A stretch of 64,000 nt of DNA from Dryas octopetala. Lineage: Eukaryota; Streptophyta; Magnoliopsida; Rosales; Rosaceae. This document shows, piece by piece, positions 38,945-49,059 of the stretch. A program made the translations under genes and the position numbers. Location of the stretch: the NCBI GenBank assembly GCA_963921425.1, contig OY992834.1, positions 23,697,923 through 23,761,922 of the forward strand, read 5' to 3'. Positions within the stretch are counted from its first letter, which is position 1; each line of letters starts with the position of its first letter. Under the pieces are notes generated by a model that was not told the DNA's origin, did not search any database, and saw only the letters and a list, made by a program, of their open reading frames with translations.

Positions 38945-39856
38945 TGTTTACACCCTAATTTGGTTTTGGGCCGTGAGTATGGCCTAGCCCATGGTTTTGT
39001 TAATAAAGCATAGTAGACGCCTAAGCCCACGTTTTTATGTAAGCAAGCCCATTCAGTTAGGGCCCAAATTGAGAAGGAAATCAGGAGTTCAAAGCCGTCA
39101 AGAATCCTTGGTGAGGTAGGAGTTCTAAATAAGACAAAAAGTGAATGTCTTGGGCGCAAAGAAAGGAAGAAAAAGGAGTTTTAAAGCAAATAGGAAAAGG
39201 TTTCCTAACCCTAGGGACCGATCACTATATAAAGAGGCATCAACATTCAGAAATCTCTCTCAACACACATCTCAAAAAAATCAAGCACAAGCTTTTCAAC
39301 AACTCTTCTTCAGAATTCTCAAAGAACTTTTACTTGTTCTTTAGTTTCTCTATTTCTCAAGACCTAGTTCTTTTGTTTTTGGCTCTGCTAAAATCTTTTC
39401 TTAGTATCGATTTCTTTTAATTATTATTTCTTTTTGTTGGTTATTTTTCTTTATGAGATTTGTCATAAGAACTCGTATTATTACTCAATTTAGCAGAGAT
39501 AATCAGACTATCCACACATTCTTCATTAAGATTCATTATTTTTCAATTAATCCGGTCACTTAAGCTACAATTTTACGTACTTACGAATTCGAGCATCAAG
39601 TCATTGAAACCAATAATTAAAGTCCTTGAGGATCAAGTCATTAAGAATCTAGGCGAAATTATTGTTCCTTGTTTTGCCGAGCAATTTTTTGGTTAGAAGG
39701 TTAGTTCACGGTGCGATACATTAGTACACTCAATCATAACTTTCTGCAACGGTCTCTCAGCCGAAAAGGAGTGGCACGCCCGCAAGCTCATTAAAAGAAC
39801 TACCAGTGTTCTTGCTAGAATTCCGGCCAGGCTTGTCGTGAATTTTAGAGGTAACA
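38945..39856 (+). mobile_element. Solo LTR, 912 bp
   Basis: Starts TGTTTACACCCTAATT and ends AGAGGTAACA, with a perfect 5-bp duplication GTATG at 38940-38944 and 39857-39861. A clear TATA box (CTATATAAAGAGG, about 39223) is followed by a CT-rich leader, as in an LTR U3-R region. No internal domain is present. Confidence 0.8.
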
Positions 39857-40344
39857 GTATGTTTGTAGCCTAAGAGTACATATATAGCCCACCCAATTAA
39901 GAGTTAGTTAGGCCAATTTACTAATTCTTAGCCTAAGTTTTTAGTCCTTAATTTACTTCTTAAAATTAATATTTCGCTGAAAAAATGGGCTAAAACTCAA
40001 TAGGTTGAGCTAACTCTTAGTTAGGTAAGTTATATATACTTTTGGGCCGCAACATAAATAAAAAATAATCATATGGTTTGCGTGATTTTTTTTTCTTAAT
40101 GGTTAGTAATTTAGCACAGGTTTTTGGGTAATATATATATATATATGGGTGATGTTAACTATGTGTGATTGAATTTATCTAAGGGCTCTCATAAAACAAT
40201 ATCTTATAATTAGTTCCTCATAGTAGCCATTCAGTTATAAGATTTTACTTAGATCTTCATTATTACGATGATTATAATATAATTGTATCTAGAGGCAAAA
40301 CATAGTCATTAAACTTTAAGATAATATTAGCTAGCCCCCTTAGC

Positions 40345-43337
40345 TGACAGGACCGCCCCCGAATTCCACCCTGAAACCCGGAGAGGTCCTGCGGGAATCC
40401 AAAATCAAGGAAAATCCTACCGAAAATTCGGCAGAACCTCCCCTGAAAATAGACTAACCCAGAAATTTCAAACCTGTTAAAAGCACACTTCTAAACAACA
40501 ACCACCTCTACCACAACCAAATAGGGTCTTAGACCCAACAATTTCACAGAAAAACCAACTAAATATTTAAAGTGGTTATCAGAGCCTCTAAACTATTACA
40601 AAGAATTTTACACCGAAAAATAAAATGACGCCTACTGGTCCGAGAAGTAATATGGATGTGACTGCCTCGACGTAATGGCTCGACCTCCACCAAAGCTACT
40701 ACCTGGGGGGAACAATTTAAGACGAAAGAAAATAAACCGTGAGACAAACTCAGTGAGTGGACAGTTTAATAAAAACGAAAAACATAAGTAAAATTTATGT
40801 CTTAGAAAATCCTTCAAAACCACGTTTAACTCTAAAACCTCAGGTCACTCTTTGAAATCCCCCAGTTTTAAAACAATTTCACAAGTCTTAAGAATGTTAT
40901 AAAACTCATGAAACTCAAGGAAAAGATAACTCAAAACACATTTCTCAATAGCAAATCATTTAAATTAACAAAGTCATAAAAATAATAATAAGATCGAAAT
41001 CATTATAAAAATCGAAAGATATTTCTCACTTAAAATCCATACTTAAACTCTGAAGATACCAATTTCATTTTCCACCATACTATATACCCTGAATAACCTG
41101 GCCATACACCTGTGCAGAATTCCTGCATCGCACAGGCAGGCAATATCCTGGCCATACACACGCGTGGAGTGAAATCCAACACGTGCAGGCAATATCCTGG
41201 CCATACACACGTGTGAATAAAATCAGCACGTGCAGGCAAACCTGGTCATACGTGCACGCAGAGCAGCCCCCAAAGGGCGAAGCATCCCGACACACGGCCC
41301 AAAGCCTATATGTGTGCCGTGATGGGTCCCAAAGACCTATGTATCTGATAACCTGGAGGGTACTGCAAAAGCGGTTTGAAAACTATCTTTCATAACCAAA
41401 TCATAAAATCATTTTCTCACGGATAGATCGAAAATATCTTTATCGTTCCAATAAACTTTAAATCCTCAATCCACAATGCATAAGCACAACTAGTAAAATA
41501 GTCCTTAATAAATCTCATTCGAAACACATAAAACCAATCAAATCTTTGACCATAGGCTAAAATATGAAATAATCCATACGTGTAAAAATAAGAAACTAGT
41601 TTTCTTTCCAACGTTCAACAATAAAACTTATTCGAAATAACATTTGAAATTCAACGTTTAATACCAATGATCAAATCCCAAATCAAATCAAAATATTATG
41701 AAATCTTTAATGAAATTATTTGAAAACCAAAGTTCGCTCACATTTGTTATTACTAAAACAAATTCAATTAACCAAGATAAAAATGCAAATTTTATAAATC
41801 ATTTTAAGGAAGTAAGGTCCACTCACAGTGATAGCCCTAGCTTCGATCCTCCGCCGGATCGTCACGAACCACGGTCGTCTCGCCTATAAAATGCACAACA
41901 AAACCGTAAAATTAGTCTCCAATTACGGTCCGAAACACTTTTCGGTTTCCCTAATCACTTCCAACCTACCCAAGATCAACAACCAACTCAACAATGGCTC
42001 TAAATGATCCTACATTTCAAGAGATGAAAGTGGATGTTTGAGACCACTGCGATTGCCGCCCAAAGTAGCTATCTCAAGTCCAAAATTAACCAAATATATA
42101 AAAATTTCTCAAATCTTCTCATACATTCAAATCTAACATCCACTTTTGGGTTTCATAAGGATGAGATTGTCCAAAACCACACCAAAATTACCAAAAGACT
42201 TAGCAAATCCTCAGCGGACCCGAATGGGTTCCAACCTTGCAAATCAAACTTCCCAGAACTCGAATTTCCTCCAATTTAGTCTAAATTTCAGGTTCTAGAT
42301 GACTAATGAGTACTTTAGGGATGTAAATCATTTCAGAAAACAGAGAGAAAAGCCTTTAAATCTGAAGTCTACAGAGGAACCCGAAATGCCCTTCAATTCT
42401 CCAAAACCCAAGTTTCTAAATGCTCAAATTGAACAAGATAGGTATAGGGGAAATAAAGCCCATAGGAAATGGAGGGAAACCCACCTGAAAACAAGCCGAA
42501 CGGAGGCCGGAGAGGGTTGAAAATCCGGCGAAGAGGAGCGGCGGCTGTAGGATTTTCTGGCGTGTTTCTCGCGTGTGGGTGCTGGCCGGCGAAGGGAAAG
42601 GCCGGGGAGGTGGTGGTCGGCTTGTGGGGATCACGCCGGTGAGCCCAGCTCGGAGGGAGGTGGCTGGCGGCGTGATTTCCTGGTCGTGGTGGTGCTACGC
42701 CGAGCAGGGGAAGAGAGAGAGAGACGCGAAAAAGAGAGAGCACGGGGAGAGAGAGAACTGGGCCAGTGGGGTTAGCTGGTCGCCGGCCTCTGGTCGCCGT
42801 GAAAATGGCCGGAGTTGGCCACGCCGGTGAGAGAAGAGAGGGGGAGGTGAGTGAGCTCGGGGAGAGAGAGAGAAGTGAGTGCGGGAGAGAGAATAAATAG
42901 AGGGAGAGAGAATAAATAGAGGGAGAGAGAGTTCTAGAGGGAGAAATTTCTAGAAAAATCTAGAGAGAGAGGAAATCTGATTTTTAAAACTCACTTTTAT
43001 AAATTTACAACATTGCCCCTTACTTTAAACGCCTATATCTTTCAAACCGTAACTCGGATTGGCGCGTGCCGCGTGTCTATGAAATCGTGAGTTCGAAACC
43101 TATCTAACGGACCCGAAGTCAAAATCGAATTCCCATTCTTTTTAAAAGTTAACTTTTGGTCAAGCTTAAATTAAAACAAAAATAAATAAATTAAAACTTT
43201 AAATTCAAAACCCTTTTTACTTTCCAAATAAATTTCAAAATCTTTAAAATACAATCCAACATCTTTTATAAACCTCTTAAAAACATAGTTAAATAAAAAT
43301 TTAAATTTCTAGTGAAAATTTGGGTCGGGTCGTTACA
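40345..43337 (-). mobile_element. Solo LTR, Ty3/gypsy type, about 3.0 kb
   Basis: Starts TGACAGGACCGCCCCC and ends TGGGTCGGGTCGTTACA, with a perfect 5-bp duplication TTAGC at 40340-40344 and 43338-43342. It is the same family as 1545-4173, and its two ends match the short LTRs of the gag element at 44827-47032. The leader zone at 42.5-42.97 kb is GC-rich then GA-rich. No polyprotein sequence is inside, and open frames in the GC-rich part are not supported as genes. Confidence 0.85.
41090..41262. repeat. 47-49-bp tandem repeats inside solo LTR
   Basis: GCAGGCAATATCCTGGCC-type units start at 41136, 41185 and 41232. The sequence between differs from the tandem blocks of the other two large LTRs, but the AGGC-rich core is shared. 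Confidence 0.8.
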
Positions 43338-43364
43338 TTAGCAAAATTTATGGTTCCGCCCTTG

Positions 43365-44566
43365 GTTAAGATTGTCATATTCGGCTTTTTGGGGTTGACT
43401 TGAAAACAATCTATTTTTAAATTGTGTTTGGTGGGTTGATCTGACTTTAACGCAAATCCATTTCCCAAATTCGTTAATTTTGTATGAGTTTCAAGTTATG
43501 TCAAGAATTAACACCTCTACCGAAGACGAACTCTGAGTTTGGATCCCCACTACAAGAAAAGTGAGCAACACTCACTATTTTTGAAATGTAAATTCTAGTA
43601 AGTTGCAATTGCTCAAATTTATGGTCAACAAACACTATTGTGCCATTGACTTCATAAAGCACCCCCATTTTAGTTTGTAAACACTAACTAATGTGGGTTA
43701 GGATGGCTTATGGGGTTACTAAATATTGTTACCAACTATTAACACAAAAGGGACATAGGGTATATAGAGAAAAATAGTTGCTTATATAGTTGGTATAAAA
43801 AAAAGATCAAATCATCCACTCTTATAGTCACCAACAACATAAGAGAGGCTTTGTAAAGCAACAATTAATAGTTAATGAGACACATTGTCCAATACACTTA
43901 GGGATCCAATCCCAAAACCATCTATTTCAAATAAGTTGGATAACATATTATATGCCCAAATTATCAATTTGAGAAATAACCCTTTCATTAAATATTTTAC
44001 AAATTATCCACAATCAGTTTTACAAAGATTTTAATAATAAAAAAAAAAGTTGAGAAACCCTAAATTAATAAACAAATATTTGGGAAGGTTATTTCTGTAT
44101 ATCAAATTCAAGAGTTGATATTATTTCCTTTAAAGGGATGCTAGTAATTTTATTTTTAAAACTTGCTGCCGACCCAAAAAAAAAAAATTTCCAGATCTAC
44201 CTCTCTTTCTGCCAAACAAAACCCTCAACCCTCTGTTCTCTCTCTCGCTCTCCTCTCTCTCCCTCTCTCTCTTTTTTTCTCTCCCTCTCCCTCTCCCTCC
44301 CTCCCTCCCTCTCTCTGAAGCGTAAAAATGGAACTCCAAAGTTGGAGCATTGTGGATCTGAGCTTGAAGGAAGCTTCTATTTGATGCGTTCTTTCTTGTG
44401 ACAGGTTAGGGTTTTCAAAACTTAAATCGATTTTGCAATTTTAGGGTTAAGAGAGTTGGGGTTTTTGGGGCTTTTGTGGTCTATGATGGTCTGGAAAAAA
44501 CAAAACTGATTTGCCTAACAAGGGTTCCTTGTTCGTGTTTTGAGTGTGATGGTTAGATAAAAAAAA
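43365..44566. other. Unassigned, with CT-rich leader-like tract
   Basis: 43548-43560 (CACTACAAGAAAA) equals the usual end of CACTA transposons, but no partner terminus is seen. 44180-44320 is a CT-rich tract followed by a short ATG-bearing stretch and a GT-like junction near 44404, which could be the untranslated first exon of an unknown transcript. No protein is supported. Confidence 0.35.
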
Positions 44567-44826
44567 GGCATAAATTCAATTTAGACACATAACTATATAT
44601 GCTATTTCAACGGGGTCTACAAACTTTCAAATATTTCAAATATACACCTGATTTATTATGTAAATTGAAAAACGAAATTTCGTCCATCAATTTATTGAGA
44701 GATTAGTTAAATGTCAGCTTGACTTTTGCTAACAGGGATTAATTGGCGACGTGGCACCAACTCAGCATACATTTCCTGCCAAATGAGCAACACATGTCCA
44801 CTTGACACGGGCCCACACACCCATCA

Positions 44827-45006
44827 TGTAACGACCCGACCCAAATTTTCACTAGAAATTTAAATTTTTTTTAACAGGTTTTGAAATTTCTGGGTTAGTT
44901 CATTTCAGGGGAGGTTCTGCCGAATTTTCGATAGGATTTTCCTTAATTTTGGATTTCCGCAGGATCTCTCCGGGTTTCAGGGTGGAATCCGGGGGCGGTC
45001 CTGTCA
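44827..45006 (+). repeat. 5' LTR of gag-only element
   Basis: TGTAACGACCCGACCC to GGCGGTCCTGTCA, 180 bp, closely matching 46846-47032. There is no room for a normal U3 promoter. Confidence 0.9.
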
Positions 45007-45009
45007 ACT

Positions 45010-45021
45010 TGGTATCAGAGC
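45010..45021 (+). other. Primer-binding site (initiator tRNA-Met)
   Basis: TGGTATCAGAGC three bases after the LTR end, complementary to the 3' end of initiator tRNA-Met. Confidence 0.9.
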
Positions 45022-45101
45022 ATTAGGTTTTAGATTCCTCAATTCTGCACTGAATGTGCATCCCCATTATTGATAAGAGTTTTGGTTTTCTTATAGGTAT
45101 T

Positions 45102-46292
45102 ATGCCTCCTCGACGACGTGGCCGACCACCGGGGACCCACCATAGGGTAGCAGAAGGTGTCGATGAGACGACACAAGGATTCGAGCAGTCTATTGATAGG
45201 TTAGCCGAGGCTGTGAATACTGCTGTTCGTACTAGGGCGTTTCCTGAGGGAGAGTACAGCATTGAGCGTGCCCGTAAGCTCGGGGCCTCAAATTTTTCGG
45301 GTACTTCGGATCCCAGTGTGGCTAACGAGTGGATGATACAACTCGAGAGGATTTTTGAGGTTATGGGATGCCCCGATGACAGGAAGTTAGTCTTGGCTAC
45401 TTTCCTGCTAATGGGTGACGCTTATCACTAGTGGGATTCCGAGCGTTTAGAACTCACCGCGGCGAAGGTCACTTGGGACAGGTTTAGGAGAGTCTTTTAC
45501 GAGAAGTATTATCCGCGGGTTTATTGTGATGAGAAGAGGGCCGAATTCCTGAGGCTTAGACAGGGATCTATGTCAGTAGCAGAGTATGAGAGGAAATTCA
45601 CTGAGCTTTCCAGGTTTTGCCCAGCACTTGTGGCAGACGAGGCAGATAGATGCTCGAGATTTGAGGAGGGTCTGAGAGACTCTATTCGCACGGTGGTTAC
45701 CGCAGCTAACCACTCCACCTTTAGTTCATTGAGGGATGCTGCCATGAGGGTGGAGAGATCTTTAGCGGAGCGGAATAAGAGTGAGACGAGACGTCGCCCT
45801 CACCAGAATACTTTTGTGGGTGGCCCTAGTCAAGGACCATCTAAGAGAGGCTGTTTCAGTTCGGGTTCTTCAGGAAGTGGTGGTTTTAGAGGTGTTAAAC
45901 ATGGCTCAGTGGATAGCCGAGGTTCTGGACACAATCATAGTTCTGGTTATCAATCAGCGGGTAGCTCAGCTCGTAGCACAGCACGATTGAGTGGATCTCA
46001 GGGTAGTCAGATTCGTGGGACAGGCCGTCCTCTGTATAGTTCTTGCGGCAGGTATCATGATGGAATGTGTCATTTGGGTAGCTCTGGGTGTTATCATTGT
46101 GGACAGACGGGCCATTTTATGAGGGAGTGCCCGATGCTACAACCGGGTGATGGAGGATCTTCGGGATCGGCCCCCCAACAGGGACAGACTTCAGGGGCCC
46201 AGAGTCAGGGGCAGAGAGCAGTGGAGACTGTGGGTGCTACGTCTAGTAGTGGTGCCCAGTCCAGCCATGGCAGTAGAGGTGGAGGACAATAG
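45102..46292 (+). pseudogene. Ty3/gypsy gag (broken)
   Basis: The frame starts MPPRRRGRPPG and encodes a retrotransposon gag: a conserved capsid-like region (ASNFSGTSDPSVANEWM, then MSVAEYERKFTELSRFC) and a CCHC zinc knuckle (CYHCGQTGHFMREC, 46089-46130) after a Gly/Ser-rich linker. A TAG at 45429-45431 splits it in the same frame; by family comparison this position is normally Trp. A TAG at 46290-46292 ends the frame where related elements run on into the protease. A protease start (DVIMGTLSILGHNA) is still readable to about 46420, then homology stops. Confidence 0.88.
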
Positions 46293-46830
46293 AGGGGCCA
46301 GCCAGGACGCCGTAGAGCCCAGGGCAGAGTTTTCGCCATGACGCAGCAGGACGCTTTGGCTTCACCGGATGTCATCATGGGTACGTTATCCATCCTTGGG
46401 CATAATGCAATATTTTTATAGACTCTAGACACACACACTCTTGCGTATCACGTATTCTCGTTTTGATTGTCGATAAGAGATGAACTTTCTCGATTTGTGG
46501 GTTAGAGTGGTTTTCAAATGATTTAAAGGTTTTAAATTGATTTACTTCGTAATGATTTTATTCTGGAAAACTTTATCTAGGGTTTGGCGTTTCTACCACA
46601 TTTTCAAGTTTTTATTTTTGAGGCGTACTTAATTTATTTAGGTTCGTTGTGGAGTGATCTTTTTAGTTTAAATGTCTTTGGTTTTCTCAAACGGAAGGAA
46701 ATGTTAAAATTCACGCATATTTCAACTTATGGTTGTTGAAATGAGGTTTGATTTGATGGGCGATAAGAATTTTACAACTACAATTCACTTAAATTAAGGT
46801 TTTCTACTAAATTTCGAGGACGAAATTTTT

Positions 46831-46844
46831 GTAAGGGGGGAAGG
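46831..46844 (+). other. Polypurine tract
   Basis: GTAAGGGGGGAAGG immediately before the 3' LTR, the plus-strand primer site. Confidence 0.8.
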
Positions 46845-46845
46845 T

Positions 46846-47032
46846 TGTAACGACCCGACCTGACCTAAATTTTCACTAGAAATTTAAAATTTTTTTTAAC
46901 AGGTTTTGAAATTTCTGGGTTAATCCATTTTCAGGGGAGGTTCTGCCAAATTTTCGGTAGGATTTTCCTTGATTTTGGATTCCCACAGGATCTCTCCGGG
47001 TTTCAGGGTGGAATCCGGGGGCGGTCCTGTCA
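46846..47032 (+). repeat. 3' LTR of gag-only element
   Basis: 187 bp, TGTAACGACCCGACC to GGCGGTCCTGTCA. It differs from the 5' LTR by a few substitutions and a short insertion near its start. Confidence 0.9.
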
Positions 47033-47157
47033 CATCACCTCCTTCCCGCTCGTCGAACGCTCTCCTGACCATTTAGTCTCCAAAAAACATCACGTTTTCC
47101 CCCAAATTCGAATATAAATCTCTCACTTGTGTTCAACGAGCGAGAAAGAGATGATGA

Positions 47158-47257
47158 GTTTGTGGACCCGTGTCAGGGGTTAGGTGGACCTGTGTCGCTC
47201 ATTTGGCGGGAAATGAGCGATACGGGTCCACCTAACCCCTGACACGGGCCCACAAAC
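47158..47257. repeat. 100-bp near-perfect palindrome
   Basis: GTTTGTGGACCCGTGTCAGG at the left pairs with the reverse complement at the right; the arms contain TAGGTGGACC / GGTCCACCTA and GCTCATTT / AAATGAGC. It lies in the interior of the foldback element and could form a cruciform or an RNA hairpin. Confidence 0.85.
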
Positions 47258-47529
47258 TCTCACTCTATCTATTATTATTAAATTGTGGGCCCGTGTCGCT
47301 TATTCGGCGGGAAATGTTTGCTGAGATAGCGCCACGTCGTCAAGTAATCCCGGTCAGCAAAAGCCAAGCTGTCATTTAACTGATCTCTTAACGAATCAAT
47401 GGACATAAATTCATTTTTTCAATTTAGATAATAGATCGGGTGTATATTTGAAATATTTTAAAGTTCATGTACCCTGTTGAAATAACTTATATAGTTATGT
47501 GTCTAAATTGAATTTATGCCTAAAAAAAA

Positions 47530-48422
47530 CTTGGTGTTCTGTTTTTAATTTTTATTTTGATGTAAATATGTTTTTCTGCCATAGATCCGGAGGCTCCCAT
47601 TTCCTCAGTATTTGCTAGCTATGGGGTGCAATGGGCAGCGTAAGCATATTAGCTGCTTCTTATTTCTCTTGTCATGATATTTTCCTAGATTGAGTGCCAT
47701 CCATTTAAAAATAACTTTTTTTTTAAGATCCATATATACTTATTAGTTATTGCAGTTATATTATAACAACAGGAGCATATATACTGGTTTGTGTTTTGTT
47801 TTTTTTTTAGTTCTTTGGGTTTCTATTATTTATGTTTGTAATATAAAAATTTTCATTTTCATTTAATGTTTCTACAGGCACTGATGCGACCCACCGCCCT
47901 ATTGTCACCACCATATTTGGTGTTGTTTTCTTATTCCTCAATTTTTTATTTACTTAACAGTTTTTATTTTAGTTTTCTGTGTAGTTTTTATGTGTTAATT
48001 TTATATTTTTGGTATAGGCTGTTGATTGTGCTTGCTTGAGGTAAGGAAATCCTATCCTGAGTTTTTAAATTTCTATTTTGATTTTTGGGTTTCAGTTTGG
48101 GGTATGATTTGTGCAAGGTTTCAATTTTTAATTTCTATTTGGGATAAGCATATGCAGAGGAAGTAGGAATTTTATTTCAGTTTTGGGTATATGTATATAT
48201 GTGGTGATGAGGATGACATAAGAGTATGTTTATTGTTTGATGCTTCTTTTGTTAGGCAATGAAGAAGCCAAAATTGCTTTGGCAACTGGGTTTGTTGACA
48301 ACGAGATTTTAAGTCAACAACATTCAAGATTCTGCAAAGCTTGAAGTAATTATGCCATCGATCATTTGTGTTTTTTTTTTTTTTTTTTTTTTGCATCTTG
48401 AATATTGTGATGTTTTGGCAAA
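47530..48422 (+). other. Exon-like patches, unidentified
   Basis: Short stretches bounded by plausible AG and GT signals stand out: about 47586-47638 (ending GGGCAGC before GTAAGC), 47880-47922 (after TCTACAG), 48019-48041 (before GTAAGG) and 48258-48345 (after TTGTTAG). They do not join into a protein I recognise. A non-coding transcript, or gene fragments, are possible. Confidence 0.25.
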
Positions 48423-48473
48423 ATTGCCTTCATCTTTGTGAGTATCAATCTGCCATTGTTACTCTTAAGTTTC
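48423..48473 (+). repeat. Direct repeat, left copy
   Basis: ATTGCCTTCATCTTTGTGAG and the following 30 bp recur at 49649-49700 with two or three differences. Confidence 0.8.
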
Positions 48474-48503
48474 ACATTGTTCAAATTCTGTAAATATACA
48501 AAA

Positions 48504-49049
48504 GAGGAAATTACAGATTTAGTCTATTTATTTTATACCTAGTTTAATTTTGGTACACGATCTTTTTTAAGTTCTGTTTTGGTCCACTAATTGTTTCATT
48601 TGTTCAATAAAAATCCAGATTTGTGACTTTAAATCTTTTGGGTTGTGTTTTCTTCAATTGTAATTGAAGTATAAGTTATATTTCATCATGTTTTAGTCAT
48701 TAAAACAAATTTGGAGTATGAGAATCTAAAAGAATTAAGATTGGGTGAAGTTTGAAAAATTGGCAGTTTCGGGTACCCTACTTTGGGGTCAATTATCTTG
48801 AGTTTTAGAACTCCAATTTGAATGATCTTTATATGGTTGTAAAGAAGAAATGCATAGCTTTAAAACAAGTATATGTGATGAATTTGGGTGAGATTTGATA
48901 GGGTAAAAGACATACCAAATTTGAAAAAACAAATCTGGATCTTTATTGAACAAGTGAAACAATTAGTGGACTAAAACCGAACTTAAAAAAGATTATGGAC
49001 CAAAATTGAACTAGGTATAAAATAACTGGACTAAATCTGTAATCTTCTC
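48504..49049. mobile_element. 546-bp Mutator-like MITE
   Basis: Inverted ends GAGGAAATTACAGATTTAG and (reverse) GAGAAGATTACAGATTTAG, with inverted similarity continuing over 120 bp (TTTTATACCTAGTT, TTAGTGGAC strings). A perfect 10-bp duplication ATATACAAAA lies at 48494-48503 and 49050-49059. Non-coding. Confidence 0.85.
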
Positions 49050-49059
49050 ATATACAAAA

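Larger units (their letters stand above)
38867..43364. mobile_element. hAT-like non-autonomous element hosting two solo LTRs
   Basis: Termini CAGGGGCGGAAC (38867) and GTTCCGCCCTTG (ending 43364) form a 12-bp inverted repeat with one mismatch, bordered by CTTAAGAT and GTTAAGAT (8 bp, one mismatch), as expected for hAT transposons. After removing the two LTR insertions (38945-39856 and 40345-43337) about 580 bp remain, with CTAGCCCCC and GGGCTA strings typical of plant hAT-derived repeats. No transposase is present. Confidence 0.65.
44827..47032 (+). mobile_element. Non-autonomous Ty3/gypsy element with gag only
   Basis: Two short LTRs (180 and 187 bp), a tRNA-Met primer site, a gag region, the first residues of a protease, then a jump to non-coding sequence and a purine tract. 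RT, RNase H and integrase are absent. A perfect 5-bp duplication CATCA flanks it (44822-44826 and 47033-47037). It sits inside the foldback element at 44567-47520. The LTRs are deletion forms of the 2.6-3.0 kb LTRs seen at 1545 and 40345. Confidence 0.9.
44567..47520. mobile_element. Mutator-like foldback element, interrupted by gypsy element
   Basis: The terminal inverted repeats start GGCATAAATTCAATTTAG and stay recognisable for about 200-250 bp on each side (shared TTTCAACGGGGT-like, CAAATATACACC and GACGTGGC strings). A 9-bp duplication TAAAAAAAA lies at 44558-44566 and 47521-47529; because it is nearly a homopolymer it is weaker evidence than the others. Without the inserted gypsy element (44827-47032 plus one duplication copy) it is about 740 bp and non-coding. 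Confidence 0.75.

Noticed and set aside
42393..42830. Similar overlapping frames in the 40345-43337 LTR
   Set aside because: Same position in a related LTR, no similarity to those at 3.3-3.8 kb, so not conserved protein.
43548..43560. CACTA transposon terminus (CACTACAAGAAAA)
   Set aside because: No matching inverted end or 3-bp target duplication was found, so a complete element cannot be supported.
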